The notes beneath the pieces are model-generated. The model saw nothing but the letters and a program-made list of their open reading frames with translations. It searched no databases and was not told the origin of the DNA. From CAYTAP01 sp964435775 (GTDB taxonomy: Bacteria > Planctomycetota > Phycisphaerae > Tepidisphaerales > Tepidisphaeraceae), in assembly GCA_964435775.1 (NCBI GenBank), contig CAYTAP010000101.1:1-15782 (forward strand): 15,782 nt of DNA, read 5' to 3'. Below, piece after piece: positions 12,860 through 15,782 of this stretch; position 1 is the stretch's first letter; each line of letters begins with the position of its first letter. The position numbers and the translations under genes are program-made.

Positions 12860-15541
12860 CTACGCCGACGCCCGTCCCGCCTGAAGCAGGGAGAGCGGCT
12901 CGCTTCTCGCGGCGCTGACGGCCGGCCAGACGCTCGCCAGGATGGACATCACCATGATGACCGCGACGCCCACACCGATCATCGCCCAGGGGATCGTCAG
13001 CGGCGGGTTGTAGCCGATCGCGTTGAACGTGAACGATTTGGCGTCGATGCTCAGCTCCAGCCCCGCAGCCAGGCCAAGGACGCATCCGACGATCCCCAAT
13101 AGCGCGGCCTCGGCCAGGACGAGGCGAAGCAATTGTCCCCGCGTGACGCCGATGCTCCGAAGGATGCCGAACTGCCATCGCCGCGAACGGATGCCGGCCA
13201 TGATCGTGTTGGTCACGCCCAGCGCCGCGACCGCCATCGCCGCGAACGCGACCGTGCTTGTGAGCAGAAGCAATCGTTCGAAACCGGTGATGATTTTGTT
13301 CTTGATCTCGCGCACATCGCCGACGCGAAGCCCCCACTTTCCGACGGCCTTTTGAATGTCGGCGACGATCTGCTCCTTGGAGGCGGCGTGTGCGACGTTG
13401 GGCGCGGTATCGACATTGGCCGCGAAGAGTTGAACTTTCGTCACGCCGAAATCGCGCCGGGCGTCGGCAAGAGTGCCGAAGACGCACGAGGCGGTGCGCT
13501 GTTCAAACTGCCCGCCGAGATCGAACATGGTGACGATCACATCAAGCCCCGGCGACCAGACGACGCCGGCGATCGTGTAATCGACGATCCCATTGCGTGT
13601 TTTGAGGGGGAACTTGTCCCCGACGCCGACATGCTTGAGCGTGGCGAACTCCTGGGTGATCAGGATGTGATGACCCTGTTCCAAAAGCTTTCGCGCCTCG
13701 GCGGGGTTGCCCTGGCGGAAGTCGAGCTCGATCATCTTGAACGCCAAATCCGGCGGCGCGCCAAAGAAGAGCGTCGCCGTCGGGATCGACAGCGCGACGA
13801 ATCCGCCGATCCCGCTCCCCATCTCCGGGGAAACCAGCGCCACGGGAAGCAGTTGCCCATCCTTGATCCCCGGCACGCTCGCCAGTTGCTCAATTTCCGC
13901 CGAATCCAGGCCGCTCAGCGGGCTGGCGATGAAGATGTCGGGAAAATGGTCGGGCAATTTCCACCCCGCGAGCATCGTGTGCCCCTGCGTCTGCATCGCC
14001 ACGAGCGTCGCCAGGCCGACCATCAGCGCGGCGGCCGTGCCGGCGCTGCGCCACATCCCGCCGCTGAGCTGTTGACGCAAGAGCGCGAAGCGCAGCCCCA
14101 TGACCAGCGCCACCAGCCGACCGAACGTGCGCTCGACGATCCAGATGACCAACGGCGCCAAGAGCGCAAAGCCGATCATCATCGCCGGCAGGCCGATGAT
14201 CAGATGCAGGTAGTAGCGCATGGTGCGCGTCGCGTCGAGGGGGTTGGGCGTGCCGATGAGGCGAAGCAGCGGCTCGACCGGCCCGAAGAGCAGCAGCGGG
14301 TCGAGCGCGATGAGAACAAGTCCCGCCGCCGCGCAGATCAGCGGGATGCTTGAGCGGGGCGGCACGGCCATGCTCCCCATCGCCTCAAGCGGGCTGACGC
14401 GCATCGCATGCCATGCCGGAAGGAACCCCGCGACGAGCGCCGCGACGATCGACCCACCGATGCCGAACGCCACGCCGCCCCAACTGACGACCACGCCCGC
14501 GGAGAAGAAGAACGCGAACTTCGGCACCGCCGCCAGCGCCGCCATCCACACATACCCCAGCGGCGCGCCGATCAGCGCGCCGCAGAGCGCCAGCACGATC
14601 CCCTCAAACAACACCAACCGCCCGATCTGCCCCCGATACATGCCGACCGCGCGAAGCATCGCCAGCGTCCGCACCCGCTCGCTCACCCCCATGCTGAGCG
14701 TCGAAAACACGATGAACGCCGCCGCCAGCATCGATACCGCCCCGCTCAAATAGCCGAGCAGGTGCATGCTCTGAAGCTGCTTGTCGAGCTCCCGCCGGCG
14801 ATCACCGGCCAGCACCAGTTTCAGCGGCGGCGCGTGGTCCTGCAACTTCTCCCGCCATCGCGCGACAAACGCCTCGGTGTCGGCGCGCGGCTTGAAGGTC
14901 AGCTCCAGCTCCGTGATTTTCCCCGGCTGGTCGGTGAACCGCTGCAGGGTCTCCAACGGCACATACAGCGTCTGCTGAAAATGAAGCGCGATCGCTTCGG
15001 GCTTGTGAACAATGCCCACGATCTTCAATTTCAACTGCTTGCCGACGCCCGGCAGAACCATCGTGTCACCAACTTTGACATGAAGCACCTGCGACGCCAG
15101 AACCTGGTCGATCACCACCTCGTCGCCGTCGGCGCCCGTGAACCATTTCCCCGCGTCCATCTCCATCGCGTCGGCGCGCTTGTCCTGCGGCCGGCGAATG
15201 CCGATCACCGAGACGACCCGCTTGCCGATCCGATCCCCCTCGGCATCAATCAGCGCGCTTTTGGTTTCCAGCCGCCCGGTGGCGGTCTGGATGGCTGGGT
15301 CATTTTGAAGATCGGTCACGAGCGATTCTGGAATCCCGCCCGCTTCCCCGGATCGGGTGATCGTCGCATCGGTGCCGCTGAGGAATTGATCGAGCACCTT
15401 GTGCGCCGCGGCCTCGGTGGAGTTGTATCCCGTCGTGACGGCCACGACGAGACTGACCGACAACGCGATCGCCGCCAGGGTGAGCATCACCCGCATCCTG
15501 TGCCCGCGGAGGTTGGAGATTGTCAGCTTCGTCAGAACCAT
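12860..15541 (-). CDS. Two-FtsX-domain ABC transporter permease (MacB/LolCE-like)
   Basis: An 893-residue inner-membrane protein. After a basic start it has a membrane helix (about 17-38) and an extracytoplasmic MacB-like domain (about 40-255). FtsX domain 1 follows, with helices near 261-286, 307-330 and 346-375. Several central helices lie near 400-420, 445-470 and 500-517, then a second extracytoplasmic domain (about 520-750), and FtsX domain 2 (helices near 757-785, 803-827 and 851-873). The paired motifs ERVRTLAMLRAVGMYRGQ (288-305) and SRRWQFGILRSIGVTRGQ (786-803) show the internal duplication. Such permeases work with a LolD/MacB-type ATPase in lipoprotein, lipid or peptide export across the envelope. 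No ATPase is in the window, although its gene often lies beside the permease. The ATG at 15541 is preferred; an extension to 15586 runs into a hairpin repeat. Confidence 0.93.
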   Translation of the reverse strand: MVLTKLTISNLRGHRMRVMLTLAAIALSVSLVVAVTTGYNSTEAAAHKVLDQFLSGTDATITRSGEAGGIPESLVTDLQNDPAIQTATGRLETKSALIDAEGDRIGKRVVSVIGIRRPQDKRADAMEMDAGKWFTGADGDEVVIDQVLASQVLHVKVGDTMVLPGVGKQLKLKIVGIVHKPEAIALHFQQTLYVPLETLQRFTDQPGKITELELTFKPRADTEAFVARWREKLQDHAPPLKLVLAGDRRRELDKQLQSMHLLGYLSGAVSMLAAAFIVFSTLSMGVSERVRTLAMLRAVGMYRGQIGRLVLFEGIVLALCGALIGAPLGYVWMAALAAVPKFAFFFSAGVVVSWGGVAFGIGGSIVAALVAGFLPAWHAMRVSPLEAMGSMAVPPRSSIPLICAAAGLVLIALDPLLLFGPVEPLLRLIGTPNPLDATRTMRYYLHLIIGLPAMMIGFALLAPLVIWIVERTFGRLVALVMGLRFALLRQQLSGGMWRSAGTAAALMVGLATLVAMQTQGHTMLAGWKLPDHFPDIFIASPLSGLDSAEIEQLASVPGIKDGQLLPVALVSPEMGSGIGGFVALSIPTATLFFGAPPDLAFKMIELDFRQGNPAEARKLLEQGHHILITQEFATLKHVGVGDKFPLKTRNGIVDYTIAGVVWSPGLDVIVTMFDLGGQFEQRTASCVFGTLADARRDFGVTKVQLFAANVDTAPNVAHAASKEQIVADIQKAVGKWGLRVGDVREIKNKIITGFERLLLLTSTVAFAAMAVAALGVTNTIMAGIRSRRWQFGILRSIGVTRGQLLRLVLAEAALLGIVGCVLGLAAGLELSIDAKSFTFNAIGYNPPLTIPWAMIGVGVAVIMVMSILASVWPAVSAARSEPLSLLQAGRASA

Positions 15542-15556
15542 TGCGTTGTCAGTTAT

Positions 15557-15632
15557 TTGTAGGGTCCGTGGTACCCCGCGGACCATCTTCGAACTGGAAT
15601 CAATGGTCCGCGGAATACCACGGACCCTACAA
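15557..15632. repeat. Hairpin repeat, subtype A, copy 3
   Basis: The arms at 15559-15586 and 15603-15630 have two adjacent mismatches in 28 pairs and a 16-base loop (15587-15602). It occupies more than half of the 127-base divergent gap between the permease and the ThiF-like gene, so both promoters must overlap or abut it. The left flank cgttgtcagttattt is nearly identical to the flank of the B copy at 12128. Confidence 0.9.
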
Positions 15633-15668
15633 AGCTATTGACTCAAGCACGCCTGATATCGCGCCGCC

Positions 15669-15782
15669 ATGCTCGCTCCCGAAGAACTCGAACGCTATGC
15701 CCGCCACATCGTGATGCGCGAGGTCGGCGGCCCCGGCCAGACGAAACTCAAGGCGGCGCGGGTACTGGCGATCGGCGCGGGG
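15669..15782 (+). CDS. ThiF/MoeB/HesA-family E1-like adenylyltransferase (partial)
   Basis: The first 38 codons before the window ends. LERYARHIVMREVGGPGQTK followed by LKAARVLAIGAG is the standard N-terminus of this family, with the start of the Rossmann GxGxxG nucleotide site at the very edge. These enzymes adenylate the C-terminal Gly-Gly of a ubiquitin-like sulfur carrier (MoaD, ThiS or similar) in molybdopterin, thiamin or related cofactor synthesis. Which pathway cannot be told from this fragment. It is divergent from the permease. A TTGACT at 15638-15643 might be a -35, but no matching -10 is seen. Confidence 0.9.
   Translation, partial: MLAPEELERYARHIVMREVGGPGQTKLKAARVLAIGAG

Noticed and set aside
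13133..14353. A 406-codon plus-strand open frame opposite the permease
   Set aside because: It is extremely Arg/Asp/Glu-rich with no fold signature, and the minus-strand permease has clear membrane helices and FtsX motifs.
15542..15586. Upstream start at 15586 for the permease (15 extra residues)
   Set aside because: The extension is translated hairpin-repeat sequence. The ATG at 15541 directly precedes a typical basic start and the first membrane helix.

Overview
The window looks like part of a Planctomycetota chromosome, possibly Phycisphaerae-like. The grounds are the high GC content, the mostly housekeeping genes with Planctomycetes-like protein sequences, and intergenic spaces filled with imperfect inverted repeats carrying 'gtagggtccg...cggaccat' arms. 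Taxonomy is inferred from style and has not been tested by search. No tRNA, rRNA, CRISPR array, transposase or phage gene is visible.

Layout. (1) 1-1807: the 3' end of an unrecognised gene, two hairpin repeats, then a DEAD-box RNA helicase. (2) 1859-2534: a compact toxin-antitoxin operon with an AbrB/MazE-fold antitoxin overlapping a Doc/Fic toxin by ATGA. (3) 2595-4085, minus strand: purC (SAICAR synthetase), a long inverted repeat, an intrinsic terminator, and a small lipoprotein with repetitive K/A/D-rich helices. (4) 4322-6238: a good sigma-70-type promoter driving a lipoyl-domain/dihydrolipoamide dehydrogenase fusion. (5) 6314-10548: four plus-strand genes: a membrane-anchored RskA-C-domain protein without a zinc-finger anti-sigma domain, an Hsp20 small heat-shock protein, Lon protease with a low-complexity linker before the AAA+ domain, and a STAS-domain protein. 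(6) 10548-12080: a hairpin repeat, a PIN-like (DUF5615-type) protein whose usual first catalytic acidic residue is not visible, another hairpin, and a PfkB-family sugar/nucleoside kinase. (7) 12208-15541, minus strand: queF (7-deazaguanine/queuosine synthesis), a GC-rich inverted repeat, and a large two-FtsX-domain ABC permease without its ATPase. (8) 15669 to the end: the start of a ThiF/MoeB/HesA E1-like enzyme.

How the genes fit together. Hsp20 and Lon make a natural protein-quality-control pair (holdase plus protease), flanked by an RskA-like membrane protein and a STAS protein of kinds usually tied to sigma-factor control. The other genes are metabolic or housekeeping and largely independent. 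The TA pair and the hairpin repeats are the mobile or selfish-looking parts.

No clearly undescribed multi-gene system was found. The most distinctive signal is the set of intergenic hairpin repeats: five copies of one superfamily in two subtypes, with near-constant arms and unrelated loops, plus three other inverted-repeat families, in codirectional, convergent and divergent gaps. Two adjacent genes (STAS and PIN-like) have -10 boxes so close to ATG that leaderless mRNAs are likely.
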